Below are positions 26,590 through 35,403 of a DNA stretch of 64,000 bases, one piece after another. Position numbers and translations under genes: made by a program. Numbering within the stretch: position 1 is the first letter of the stretch; every line of letters begins with the position of its first letter. The DNA is from Planctomycetaceae bacterium (lineage in GTDB: Bacteria; Planctomycetota; Planctomycetia; Planctomycetales; Planctomycetaceae): the NCBI GenBank assembly GCA_020638955.1, contig JACKHO010000002.1, positions 186,001-250,000 on the forward strand, given 5' to 3'. Below the pieces are notes generated by a model. That model saw only the letters and a program-made list of their open reading frames with translations. It searched no databases and was not told where the DNA came from.

Positions 26590-26621
26590 AGGCCGGGCGT
26601 TCCCGAGGAAACGCACGGCCT
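26590..26621 (-). terminator. Hairpin between the LysM and ftsL-like genes
   Basis: Arms 26590-26601 and 26610-26621 pair at 11 of 12 positions with an eight-base loop. On the minus strand they are followed by a weak T-rich tail. It may attenuate rather than fully stop transcription into ftsL/ftsI. Confidence 0.45.
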
Positions 26622-26664
26622 CATGCCAAAACTCAACTTCGCGAAAGGGAAGGTGATGTGTTGT

Positions 26665-28155
26665 TTATCGGTAAACCGCCTCTCCGGGAGCGAATCCGAC
26701 TTGGGCGGCATCGACCGGGAGCCGCAAAACGGTACCGATTTTGAGGTTATTGGGGTCTCGAATGCGGTCCTTGTTCATCAGGTAAATCTGCTCAGCCCGC
26801 GTAACCCGACCAAGGTGTATTTGAGCAATTCCGCCCAGCGTGTCCCCTTCGCCAACCCGGAAGGAGGGGTGCCCTTGAGCGTCGAGGAAGAACCCTGAGG
26901 GGAGTTCCACTTTCGGCTTGGAGGGATCGGGGCCGGCCAGTTTCGGGAAACGCTGATGCAGGACGCTGGCGTCGGGGATGAGGACAAACATGCCGGGCTT
27001 CATTTTTTCAGGAGTCGGAATGCGGTGCTTGTTGTATTCTGCTAAAGCACCGAAGTAGCGACCCGTTCCGTAGAACCCTTTCGAAATTGTCCAATAGTTG
27101 TCGCCCGACTGCACCTTGTACACCTGCTCGGCGGGAACTGAGGGTTCCTGCACGCTAATGCGGGAAGCAGGTGCTGGTGACAGCAATGGACGTTGTGTGT
27201 TTTCCAGCGGTGCTGGCTCGAAGTTGCGAGCCGGTGGCGTATTGACTGGCGTGGGCTGATAAGTCTCAGCCGGTGGCGTCAGCGGCGTTTGCACTTGTGG
27301 TTCTGGCAGCAGACTTGAGGCAGGAGCGGGTGCGGGTTCAGTGGGGAACACCGGACTCAGCGTGGGCGCTGGCTGTGGAGTTGGCTCAGCTGGAGCGAGT
27401 GGAGCCAACGGGGCGGGACTGGGTGATGGTTGCTCCGGCGTCGTTTCCGCAGGTCCTACAGGAACGACGGGCGGAAAGGGATTGTTATCTGCCGAAGGGG
27501 CTTCCATGCGTTCTTCAATAGGAGGTGCGAGTGCACCGAACGGATTAGATGCAGGTTCCGGCACTGGTTTCTCAATGGGCTCGGCCGCAGGTGCGAACAG
27601 ATCCTGAGTTTCATTTGGCGGGGCAGGTTCCGTCTGCTGTACGGGAGTGAACTGAACTCGCTCTACTTCGTTTCGTGGGGCAAACGGAGTAAAGGCTCCC
27701 CGTTCATGTTGCGGTGTCGCAGGCAGTAGTGGCGGTGCCTGATTTCCCGCTTGTGGTTCGGCTTCAGCCTGAGGAGCGCGGGGCGCCCAAGGACCGCTTT
27801 CGCCAGCGCGGGCGGTGAATGGATCATTCGAGGCGACATGGGGATGTTCCTCGGTCTGTTCCCGAGGGACTTGCGCAAAGGGATCGCGGCGGAACGGAGT
27901 TGGCTTTTCCGTTGAAGGCAACGCCGGTGCTGATGTCACCAGTGGCAGTGAATTCCGTACGGCGCTGCTGTCCTCAACCGAGACTTGAGGCACCTCCGGC
28001 GATTGGGCAAACGCCTTGCTCGACGTGTTCTGGAAATTGTTGACGTACCAGGTGGCGCCGCCGAGACCAGCCAAAAGGCCGAATCCCATGAGCCAGCGCC
28101 ACGCTGCGTGAGGCCGAGGCAAACGTCCGCCTAATTGTCGCATGACACGATCCAT
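26665..28155 (-). CDS. LysM-domain membrane protein with long Pro/Ala-rich linker
   Basis: From the ATG at 28155 the protein has about 496 residues; a start at 28275 is in frame but would overlap rsmH by 106 bp. One transmembrane helix (about residues 21-37, WLMGFGLLAGLGGATW) is followed by about 290 residues very rich in Pro, Ala, Glu and Gln, probably disordered. Two C-terminal LysM-type modules follow: YKVQSGDNYWTISKGFYGTG and, about 70 residues later, FRVGEGDTLGGIAQIHLGRV. LysM binds N-acetylglucosamine-containing glycans such as peptidoglycan. Its place between rsmH and the ftsL/ftsI pair suggests a role in septal cell-wall organisation, an inference. The linker could span the periplasm from membrane to wall. 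Confidence 0.82.
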   Translation of the reverse strand: MDRVMRQLGGRLPRPHAAWRWLMGFGLLAGLGGATWYVNNFQNTSSKAFAQSPEVPQVSVEDSSAVRNSLPLVTSAPALPSTEKPTPFRRDPFAQVPREQTEEHPHVASNDPFTARAGESGPWAPRAPQAEAEPQAGNQAPPLLPATPQHERGAFTPFAPRNEVERVQFTPVQQTEPAPPNETQDLFAPAAEPIEKPVPEPASNPFGALAPPIEERMEAPSADNNPFPPVVPVGPAETTPEQPSPSPAPLAPLAPAEPTPQPAPTLSPVFPTEPAPAPASSLLPEPQVQTPLTPPAETYQPTPVNTPPARNFEPAPLENTQRPLLSPAPASRISVQEPSVPAEQVYKVQSGDNYWTISKGFYGTGRYFGALAEYNKHRIPTPEKMKPGMFVLIPDASVLHQRFPKLAGPDPSKPKVELPSGFFLDAQGHPSFRVGEGDTLGGIAQIHLGRVTRAEQIYLMNKDRIRDPNNLKIGTVLRLPVDAAQVGFAPGEAVYR

Positions 28156-28169
28156 GTCCAAATTCTGGT

Positions 28170-29081
28170 TTACGGTAGACGTTCCGCGACCCGAAGTTTC
28201 GCCGAACGGGCTCTGGGATTGAGACGGATTTCCGATGGAGTTGGAGCCACCGGTTTGCGCGTGCGCGTGTTCCATAGTGTCACCTCGCGAAATGCGTTTT
28301 TGACCAGACGGTCTTCCAGTGAGTGAAAAGAAATAATGGCAGCCAGACCACCGGGGCGGAGTTGCTCCGGCAGCACCGTCTGCAGAAAGTGATTCAAGTG
28401 TTCCAGCTCTTGGTTCACGGCAATTCGCAGTGCCTGAAAAACCTGCGTTGCGGGATGCGAGCCACGCGAACGGACACCAACCGCTGTTTCCACCGCCTCT
28501 TTCAGGTCGGCGGCGGTTTGCATTTTTCCCTGGCTACGCTGCTGAATAATTTGCCGGGAAATTCGATCGGCCTGATCAACTTCCCCAAACTCGACCAGCA
28601 GGTCAGTGATTTCCTGCTGTGAAGCCCGATTCAACAACTCGCCCGCAGATTCTCCACTCGAACCATCGAACCGCATGTCGAGTGGGGCAGATGTCTGGAA
28701 TCCGAAGCCGCGCTGGCGGTCGGCAAGTTGATCGGACGAGAGGCCCAGGTCGAGCAGTACGCGGTCGACTTTTTCGATGCCCAAATCGTCGAGCACTGTT
28801 CCCAGCTCTCGATAACTGGATTGAACCAAACGCACATTCGTCCCCTGCACTACCTGTGCGGCGCGGTCGATCATACTTTGGTCGCGGTCGAGCCCAATGA
28901 GAATTCCATCTGGCCCAAGTTGCTTCAGGATAAAGCTGCTGTGTCCGCCCGCTCCCAACGTCCCATCAACCACCGTGAGCCCTGGTGACAGGGCAAGGTG
29001 TTCGAGCACTTCATGCAGCATGACCGGCACGTGCACGGTGCGGCGCTGGCTACTCTGTGGATTGGATGGGGCGGGGGACAT
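28170..29081 (-). CDS. rsmH: 16S rRNA (cytosine1402-N4)-methyltransferase RsmH
   Basis: The 303-residue protein matches RsmH (MraW): HVPVMLHEVLEHL at the start, the SAM-binding segment VVDGTLGAGGHSSFIL, GLDRDQSMID, RVLLDLGLSSDQL, RGFGFQTSAPLDMRFD, and the closing FHSLEDRLVK. It methylates C1402 of 16S rRNA in the decoding centre. It is the first gene of the reduced dcw cluster. No mraZ is visible in the 375 bp upstream, which look non-coding and lie above the terminator of the transporter gene. Length is normal for the family (about 310). Confidence 0.95.
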   Translation of the reverse strand: MSPAPSNPQSSQRRTVHVPVMLHEVLEHLALSPGLTVVDGTLGAGGHSSFILKQLGPDGILIGLDRDQSMIDRAAQVVQGTNVRLVQSSYRELGTVLDDLGIEKVDRVLLDLGLSSDQLADRQRGFGFQTSAPLDMRFDGSSGESAGELLNRASQQEITDLLVEFGEVDQADRISRQIIQQRSQGKMQTAADLKEAVETAVGVRSRGSHPATQVFQALRIAVNQELEHLNHFLQTVLPEQLRPGGLAAIISFHSLEDRLVKNAFREVTLWNTRTRKPVAPTPSEIRLNPRARSAKLRVAERLP

Positions 29082-29457
29082 GAAACTGAATTGATGAACT
29101 CAGATGCTCCTGAGAAGCGGAGTACCTGCGAACATTCAGCCCGGAGCGGGCTCGGAAAGGAAGGAGGGAAACTTGAGGAAAAACTTGGAAGGGAGCCAAT
29201 TTTACGGCAATTTCTTCCGGTACGAAAAGACCCGTCCTCTCGTTTCCAGGCCGCGCGCGGCCCATTTTGTAGGTTTTGCCAAGCGTTGATTGGCCGGGTT
29301 TCCTCTCAGTTGGCCGGACCGCAGGCCGCGCGTGAACGCCGGAACTACGCAAACAGAATTGGCGTGTTCTCCTGCACTACCATTTGGGTAGCGATTTCAT
29401 TGCGGCCGAAGTTCCGGCAACAGCTCGGTTTGCTTCGATCCGGCCTACATTCAATGC

Positions 29458-29489
29458 AAAAGCGGCCTGTCCTGTTAAGGACAGGCCGC
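29458..29489 (-). terminator. Strong intrinsic terminator after the MFS transporter gene
   Basis: A 12-bp perfect stem (29462-29473 with 29478-29489), a four-base loop and a TTTT run on the minus strand. It sits 30 bp past the stop of the transporter at 29520 and would separate it from rsmH. Confidence 0.85.
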
Positions 29490-29519
29490 CTCGATTGACC
29501 GATATCAACTCACAGTAAC

Positions 29520-31052
29520 CTATGCAGTCACAGGGTCTTCCGGTCCAGGTGTGGCAGCCTCGGCGGCTTCGACGTCCCCTTTGCCGTCGTCGATTTTGAC
29601 GCTGTCCCAGAAGGCGACGAAAAACAGCACCAGGATGGCACCCGCCATGTAGGCCGGGAGCATCCAGAACTCTTTCCATTGCTGCATGGTCTCGTTGAGC
29701 AAGTTCTGGTCAATGGTTTCCGGCAGGTTCACGGACACCATTCGGGCTAGCGACTCGCCGAACGACAGCTTCTCTTCCGGCTTCGCTGCGACAATTGCAT
29801 CCTGCAGTGCATTGTAGTTTGTCACGGTGCTGGCTTGGCGACCGAACGCCACCATGTAGCCGAAGTACATTCCGACGCCCTGCGTCAGGAATACGAGCAA
29901 GGACTGAGCCTGTCCCCGCACTTCCTTGGGGGCTTTGGCGTCGGTGTACATGAATCCTGTAACGAAGAAGAAGTCGTAACAAATCCCGTGGACGAGCACG
30001 GCAAACAGAATCATGGCAATCGACTGATGGGCGGCACCAAACGCAAATAAGACGTATCGGAGTACCCAGGTCGCCATACCGACAACAATCATCCATTTCA
30101 CACCCAGTCGGCGGAAGAAGAACGGGATGAGCAGCATGAAGAAGATTTCACTCATTTGCCCAATGGTCATCGTGGAGGCCGGGGCATCGAAGCCCACTTG
30201 GCCCAGCAGGTTGGAGGTGAGTCCATAGTAGTATGCCAGCGGAATACAAATGAGTGTTGAACAGAGGACGAACACGAAGAATGGCGGATCGGCCATGAGC
30301 TTCAGGGCATCAACCATGAACAGCGTTTTGATGTCGAGTGGTTTGTCTTTGGCTGGCGGGGGCGTATGCGGCAGTGTGAAACTGAACAGACCGAGCAACA
30401 CCGACGAGGCAGCGGCGAGATAGAACATATTGAAACTGGCCGACCAACCCATGAAGCCGACAATGAGTCCAGCGACAATCCAGCCAATGGTGCCCCACAC
30501 GCGAATTTTGGGGAAGTCGTTCTGGTCGCTGATATTGGTGAAGGCAATGGTGTTTGAAAGGCCCAGTGTCGGCATGTAGCAGAGCATGTGTGCGATAAAC
30601 AACCAGACGACAACATTTCCCTTGGGGGTTGCGGAACTTGTCGCGTCGATGAGTGCAGCCTCTGCTTCTGCCGCTGCGTCGGCAAGTTCTTTATCGTCAG
30701 GAGCCTCCTCGGCCGCTTTCGCAGCAGCCGTGGCCTCTTCGGTAGCCTCGACGACAATAGCGTAAAATGGCTTTGCCGTTTCTGCCGCACCAGGCGCGAG
30801 TGCCAGGACAATACCTCCAATGACCAGCAGGACTCCCATCACAATTTGCGAGGGAAAGAACCGGTCTGCGATGAGGCCCAGAAACAGGGGGGCAATCATG
30901 GCGGCGAGAGGGGCGCTGCCATAGGCTCCTCCGCCCAACAGGCCGAGACTATTGTCGGCGAGGCATTTGCCCAGCGTGGCAAACCATGCTCCCCAGAGAA
31001 AGAACTGGAGGAACATCATAATTGAAAGTCGGGTGTTGACACCTTGTTTCAT
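29520..31052 (-). CDS. MFS nucleoside/proton symporter (NupG-like)
   Basis: The protein has about 510 residues from the ATG at 31052 (AGGA about 9 bases upstream; a GTG at 31073 is also in frame). The N-terminus LSIMMFLQFFLWGAWFATLG is the nucleoside-permease type of the major facilitator superfamily, which takes up nucleosides with protons. About 12 transmembrane helices are apparent. An Ala/Glu-rich insertion of about 55 residues (VVEATEEATAAAKAAEEAPD and onward) lies before the helix containing VVWLFIAHMLCYMPTLGLSN. That insertion is unusual for the family. It may be co-transcribed with the upstream NRAMP-like gene (45 bp gap), and is followed by a strong terminator. Confidence 0.88.
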   Translation of the reverse strand: MKQGVNTRLSIMMFLQFFLWGAWFATLGKCLADNSLGLLGGGAYGSAPLAAMIAPLFLGLIADRFFPSQIVMGVLLVIGGIVLALAPGAAETAKPFYAIVVEATEEATAAAKAAEEAPDDKELADAAAEAEAALIDATSSATPKGNVVVWLFIAHMLCYMPTLGLSNTIAFTNISDQNDFPKIRVWGTIGWIVAGLIVGFMGWSASFNMFYLAAASSVLLGLFSFTLPHTPPPAKDKPLDIKTLFMVDALKLMADPPFFVFVLCSTLICIPLAYYYGLTSNLLGQVGFDAPASTMTIGQMSEIFFMLLIPFFFRRLGVKWMIVVGMATWVLRYVLFAFGAAHQSIAMILFAVLVHGICYDFFFVTGFMYTDAKAPKEVRGQAQSLLVFLTQGVGMYFGYMVAFGRQASTVTNYNALQDAIVAAKPEEKLSFGESLARMVSVNLPETIDQNLLNETMQQWKEFWMLPAYMAGAILVLFFVAFWDSVKIDDGKGDVEAAEAATPGPEDPVTA

Positions 31053-31097
31053 GTTTCGATTCCTGGTGGGCACACAGTGGAAAGAGTGAGATGAGAG

Positions 31098-32954
31098 TTA
31101 GTTGGCGGCGCCGGTTTCGGTAGATTCCGGTTTACGCATGAAATGAGCAACGGCAGCCACCGCAATGAAAACGGCGAGCACGCCGAAACCCAGCGGTGCG
31201 GCTTTGATGCCGAGGTATTTCTCTGTGGGTGCATTGTTGATGTAAATCGCCCACAGGCAAAGGGCCGAAGCAATGGTCGTCGCAATGCCCATAAGCACGT
31301 TCCAGATAATCCGAGCCCGTCCCGTCGGCATGGCGTCTCCCAGCAAAGACTTGGAGTTCATCATGCAGAAGAAGGTGACGTACGCAATTGGCAGGAGCAT
31401 CATGCCGAAGACGCTGGTTGGCACGGCCAGCCAGAATTGCACGTCCCCCTTGTAGAGAAACGGCCCCAATGCCCCGACGATACCGGCCAGCAGAGCACCA
31501 AGCCGACGCGGCGTTCCCTTTGCCGGCACGTCCAACATTTCACACACGGCGAATCCGTTGATGAGCATTAGAATGATAATGGTGGACAATGCCATGCCGA
31601 GCACACCAATACCGAAGATGTACCCAGAGACTCCGCCACCAACGAGCGGTTCCAGTGCCTGTGCGAGGTGGGCTGCATCGCGTTTAACCAGCATGGCAGC
31701 CATCCGCTTGTCGGCGTCTGGTAAGTCGTCGCGAAGTTGCTGGAGTTCCGATGATTCCAACTTCGAGAATGCTGCGCTGTCCAGTTTCAGTTCGTGCTTA
31801 ATTCGATCATTCAGCAATCCTTCATAACGCTTCTTCAATTCCTTATCGGGCGTTCCGGGAGCTCCCCCCAGGCCTGCCGCTGGTATTGCATGCATGGAAT
31901 GAATGGCTGCAATGACTACACAACTCGTGGCCAGCAAATACGGTATGAACAGGCCGGTTGAAAGATCGAAAATGGCCAGTCCACGGAACTGCTTATCCCA
32001 GCCTTTGGCCAACATCGAATAGGGCAGCAGAAACGTCATGTTAATGCCCACCGCCGTGGCGGCAGCGGCAATCATGACCTGCTGCTGATTGGCCACAATG
32101 ACACCGCTCCAGAATGTGGCATATTCGCCAGTGGCCGCCAACGACTCGTCGAATGCTGCTGCTGGGCGGAACAACATTCCAGGCTGCGGGATGAATCCTG
32201 CCAGAATTTCTCCCCAATTCAGTTTTCCCGAGAGGGCAAACACCACGCCGAAGAACGAAAGGACCACGATGGCCACCATTGCTTTCAGCACGAATTCGAA
32301 GACTTTAATCCCCCATCCGCCGGAGTCGTAGAACCAGACAATTGTGCCCGCCATGAAGAGCAGTGCGATGACGCAGGTCAGGTTTTGGCGGAACTCAATA
32401 TCTGCCTTCAGGGCGTTACGCTGCTCCAGGGTCGAATGTTCGCCTGTCGCGTCCGTGTTGGCTGCGTCGAGCGTTGACATCTCGGTTTCAGCCGCAGCGG
32501 CACCGAGATATTCCGGAGCGAGGTTCTGTCGAATTGCAGCCACTCCCAAACCAAACTGCGGCATGCACCACACCATGTTCGCCATGACGGTGGCAATGAC
32601 CCAACCCCAGGCGAGAACCGGATTTATGTGCTTTTTAATGGCTTGAAATGGCCGTTCGCCCGTCGACAGCGTGACGTAGCCAATGGCGCTGAGCATAATG
32701 ACGCCCATAATCATGGCCATGGGCTGCCACCACATCATGCCGTACCCAGCCAGTACACCCAGATACAGCGAACCCGCCAACGATCCACCGCCCAGCGTAA
32801 TGGCGCTTTGCAGCCAACCCGGACCGGAAAGGCGGATATAGGTCCAGAACGTGGCCATTGGACCTTTTTGGGCCGCTTCCTGAAGCAGGGCGCGATCTTT
32901 CTCCACTTGAGCAGCGGCGGAAGTGTCTTCGGTTGAAACGTCTTGATTCGTCAT
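31098..32954 (-). CDS. NRAMP-related membrane transporter
   Basis: The protein has about 618 residues from the ATG at 32954 (AGGA five bases upstream); the longer frame from 33029 adds 25 residues without signal features. The fold has the NRAMP/SLC11 look: SGPGWLQSAITLGGGSLAGS opens helix 1, with many helices after. The usual metal-binding DPGN of helix 1 reads SGPGW here, and the helix 6 MPH motif is not seen (INMTFLLPYSML in the matching region). Two hydrophilic insertions (about residues 130-180 and 365-440) separate helices. It may therefore carry a different substrate from Mn/Fe, or magnesium as some NRAMP-related proteins do. That is an inference. Confidence 0.8.
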   Translation of the reverse strand: MTNQDVSTEDTSAAAQVEKDRALLQEAAQKGPMATFWTYIRLSGPGWLQSAITLGGGSLAGSLYLGVLAGYGMMWWQPMAMIMGVIMLSAIGYVTLSTGERPFQAIKKHINPVLAWGWVIATVMANMVWCMPQFGLGVAAIRQNLAPEYLGAAAAETEMSTLDAANTDATGEHSTLEQRNALKADIEFRQNLTCVIALLFMAGTIVWFYDSGGWGIKVFEFVLKAMVAIVVLSFFGVVFALSGKLNWGEILAGFIPQPGMLFRPAAAFDESLAATGEYATFWSGVIVANQQQVMIAAAATAVGINMTFLLPYSMLAKGWDKQFRGLAIFDLSTGLFIPYLLATSCVVIAAIHSMHAIPAAGLGGAPGTPDKELKKRYEGLLNDRIKHELKLDSAAFSKLESSELQQLRDDLPDADKRMAAMLVKRDAAHLAQALEPLVGGGVSGYIFGIGVLGMALSTIIILMLINGFAVCEMLDVPAKGTPRRLGALLAGIVGALGPFLYKGDVQFWLAVPTSVFGMMLLPIAYVTFFCMMNSKSLLGDAMPTGRARIIWNVLMGIATTIASALCLWAIYINNAPTEKYLGIKAAPLGFGVLAVFIAVAAVAHFMRKPESTETGAAN

Positions 32955-33221
32955 GAATCCTGCAGGGTATGCCTGAACTGTGGAGGTATACGGAAGGTAA
33001 ACTGCGATGTAGACAACGGTTCCATCCATCAGTCAAGTCGCATGTACAAGCTACCGGTCCGCCAGAGGAGACGCAAGTCGCCGATGTCATGAACTTTGGC
33101 GGCAGCACCGATTTCCAGGCCGGTTCCCCTTCCGCTGACTCAAGTCAGAAGACAGAATAGTTTTAAGCGGCTGTTCCAGCCCTGATTCTGATTTGTATTC
33201 CGCGATTCATATTGATCTGTC

Positions 33222-33872
33222 ATGTCAAGTTCCTCCCGTCAACGCGAAGCGACCGACGAACAGGTTTCGGCTGTGCGCGAAGGTGATGGAAAGGTGCTGG
33301 CCTCGGTCTTTGATATTTACCGCGAACGCTTGTGGCAAATTATCAACTTCCGACTCGACTCCCGCCTGCGTGGCCGGGTCGATGCCGACGACGTGCTGCA
33401 GGAAGCGTATCTCGATGCTCAGAAACGCATTGAGCACTTCAAGGAAGATTCGGCTCAGAGTCTGTTCATCTGGCTGCGGCTCATTGCGAATCAAACCCTC
33501 ATTGATGTGCACCGGCGCCACTTGGGAACAAAGGCCCGCGACGTCAGCCGGGAACGATCCATTTCCGGACAATGGGCATCGGAGTCGACAACCTTCTCGC
33601 TCTCCAGTCATTTGCTGGGACATTTGACCTCGCCCAGTCAGGCCGCGTTGCGTGCCGAGTTGTCACAACAACTCATGCTGGCACTCGATTCGATGGGGCC
33701 GCTCGACCGTGAAGTGTTGGCATTGCGGCATTTCGAAGAACTGAGCAACAGCGAAACCGCCAAGGTTCTGGAACTGTCGGAACAAGCCGCGAGTCTGCGT
33801 TACGTCCGAGCGCTGGGACGTTTGAAGCAAGTGCTGCAGCGCATTCCCGGCTTCTCTGAAGGTTTTCAGTAG
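33222..33872 (+). CDS. RNA polymerase sigma-70 family (ECF-like) factor
   Basis: The 216-residue protein has a region 2 (VFDIYRERLWQIINFRLDSR, then RVDADDVLQEAYLDAQKRIE) and a region 4 (LDREVLALRHFEELSNSETA followed by the recognition helix). Such sigma factors are numerous in planctomycetes. It is followed after 103 bp by a Ser/Thr kinase gene on the same strand, a pairing common in this phylum, so the kinase may control its activity. No anti-sigma factor is seen. The target regulon is unknown. Confidence 0.92.
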   Translation: MSSSSRQREATDEQVSAVREGDGKVLASVFDIYRERLWQIINFRLDSRLRGRVDADDVLQEAYLDAQKRIEHFKEDSAQSLFIWLRLIANQTLIDVHRRHLGTKARDVSRERSISGQWASESTTFSLSSHLLGHLTSPSQAALRAELSQQLMLALDSMGPLDREVLALRHFEELSNSETAKVLELSEQAASLRYVRALGRLKQVLQRIPGFSEGFQ

Positions 33873-33975
33873 TTCTCTCCGTTGATGTCACCGCACTCTT
33901 CCCGTTTTGGAATGCGGAGTGTGTGAGCGAATTTCTCTTTCGCAATGACATTGTCACGAGATAGGCTGTGGGAAC

Positions 33976-35301
33976 ATGAACTGGCGATCGTGGAGCGTCA
34001 GCGCTCATTTGCCCAACCTTCGTTCACTCCTTCCCATGACTGGGTCCGCCCCCGCCCCTGATGCTGCTGACGACGACGGTTCCGCTGAACCGATGTTGCC
34101 GCCCATCGACGAGAACGCTGAAACGACGCGCGATCCGATGGAAATGGTCGCGTCGACGTTTATGGAAGAGCTGCGCACCGGTAAGCGTCCCAGTGTGGAT
34201 GATTTCGCTTCGCGCTTTCCCCAGCAGGCTGAAGAAATTCGCGATCTGCTGCCAATGCTCATTGCACTGGAAGACGTGAAAGCGAAGCACGAACTCGACT
34301 CAGTGAAACAACCCCTGCCGCAGCAACTCGAAATCGAACAACTCGGTGAATACAAAATCCTCCGTGAAATTGGCCGCGGCGGAATGGGGGTGGTGTTCGA
34401 AGCACTGTACGAAAAGATTAACCGTCGCGTCGCCGTGAAACTTCTGCCGTGGCGATTCCCCAGCCGCTCACGTTGGCGCAAGCAGTTTCTCCGAGAAGCA
34501 CAACTCGCCGCGCGACTCAAGCATCCTCACATTGTCACCGTTTACAATTACGGCGAAGACAACGGACGTTGCTACTACGCCATGCAACTGGTCGAAGGAG
34601 TGGGACTCGACCGACTCATCCAGCGACTGCGGCAGGGTCGCGGGATTGTTGCTGTTGATGAAATCCACAAAGAGTTCCGCCAGCACGGCCAGGGTTGTGA
34701 CGCGTTGATGCCCACTTCAGGACTTTCGAATCGCATCCTGAAGCGTGGGGCGTGGCACCAATTCGGGAAAATCGCAGCGCAGATTGCTTCTGCAATTCGA
34801 TACGCACATCGTCAGGGAACACTGCACCGCGACATTAAGCCGGCCAACATTATGCTCGACACCCGCGGTGCCTTGTGGATTACCGATTTTGGTCTGGCGA
34901 TGGCCAAAGAGCACGCACTCACCGGCCAGGAAGTCGTCGCCGGAACGCTGCGTTACATGTCCCCCGAGCAATTCGAGGGGCAGTTCGACGAACGGAGTGA
35001 CATCTATTCGTTCGGTGTCACACTCTACGAACTCTGCACGCTCGTCCCAGCCTTCAGCACGTCAACACGTTTCCAACTCGTCAAAGGAATTAAGGCGGGA
35101 GAGAGAAGACGCCCGAAGGAAATTGTCCCGACCATTCCAGCCGACTTCGATGAAATCATTATGCGCTGCATGGCCGTGAATCCCAATGAGCGGTATCAGC
35201 AAATCAGCGATGTCCTGGAAGACCTCACCCGCTTCCTCGGCGGCCAGCCGCTGCGTGACGCCAAAGAGACGTTCTGGTCACGACTTTGGAAACCGTGGTG
35301 A
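33976..35301 (+). CDS. Serine/threonine protein kinase (Hanks type)
   Basis: The 441-residue protein has an N-terminal segment typical of planctomycete kinases (VDDFASRFPQQAEEIRDLLP, about 74-93). The kinase core starts GEYKILREIGRGGMGVVFEA (glycine loop about 133-138), with Lys155 in VAVKLL, HRDIKPAN at 284-291 and DFG at 304-306. All catalytic residues are present. No transmembrane segment or sensor domain follows the kinase, so it appears soluble. It follows the sigma factor and probably forms a sigma/kinase regulatory pair with it. Confidence 0.93.
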   Translation: MNWRSWSVSAHLPNLRSLLPMTGSAPAPDAADDDGSAEPMLPPIDENAETTRDPMEMVASTFMEELRTGKRPSVDDFASRFPQQAEEIRDLLPMLIALEDVKAKHELDSVKQPLPQQLEIEQLGEYKILREIGRGGMGVVFEALYEKINRRVAVKLLPWRFPSRSRWRKQFLREAQLAARLKHPHIVTVYNYGEDNGRCYYAMQLVEGVGLDRLIQRLRQGRGIVAVDEIHKEFRQHGQGCDALMPTSGLSNRILKRGAWHQFGKIAAQIASAIRYAHRQGTLHRDIKPANIMLDTRGALWITDFGLAMAKEHALTGQEVVAGTLRYMSPEQFEGQFDERSDIYSFGVTLYELCTLVPAFSTSTRFQLVKGIKAGERRRPKEIVPTIPADFDEIIMRCMAVNPNERYQQISDVLEDLTRFLGGQPLRDAKETFWSRLWKPW

Positions 35302-35324
35302 GTCACATTTGACCCGGCCTTTTT

Positions 35325-35386
35325 GTACGACGGACGTCCTCGTCCGTCGAATTTCGAATCATGACGGACGAAGACGTCCGTCGTAC
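35325..35386. repeat. Long GACGGACG-type inverted repeat, bidirectional terminator candidate
   Basis: Two 24-base arms (35325-35348 and 35363-35386) are complementary at 23 of 24 positions around a 14-base AT-rich loop. T runs lie on both sides (TTTT at the left edge, GTTTTG at the right). It sits between the convergent kinase and DinB genes, so it probably ends both transcripts. The arms contain the GACGGACG/CGTCCGTC words known from dispersed palindromes in planctomycete genomes, so it may be one copy of a REP-like family. Confidence 0.75.
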
Positions 35387-35403
35387 GAGTTTTGCAACAA
35401 CTT

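Noticed and set aside
33053..33150. Similarity of the stretch before the NRAMP-like gene to a cobalamin riboswitch core (GGGGAA...GGAAATC...GCTGCC)
   Set aside because: The B12 box is not present in proper form and the order of conserved segments does not fit. I kept only the weaker claim of a structured leader.
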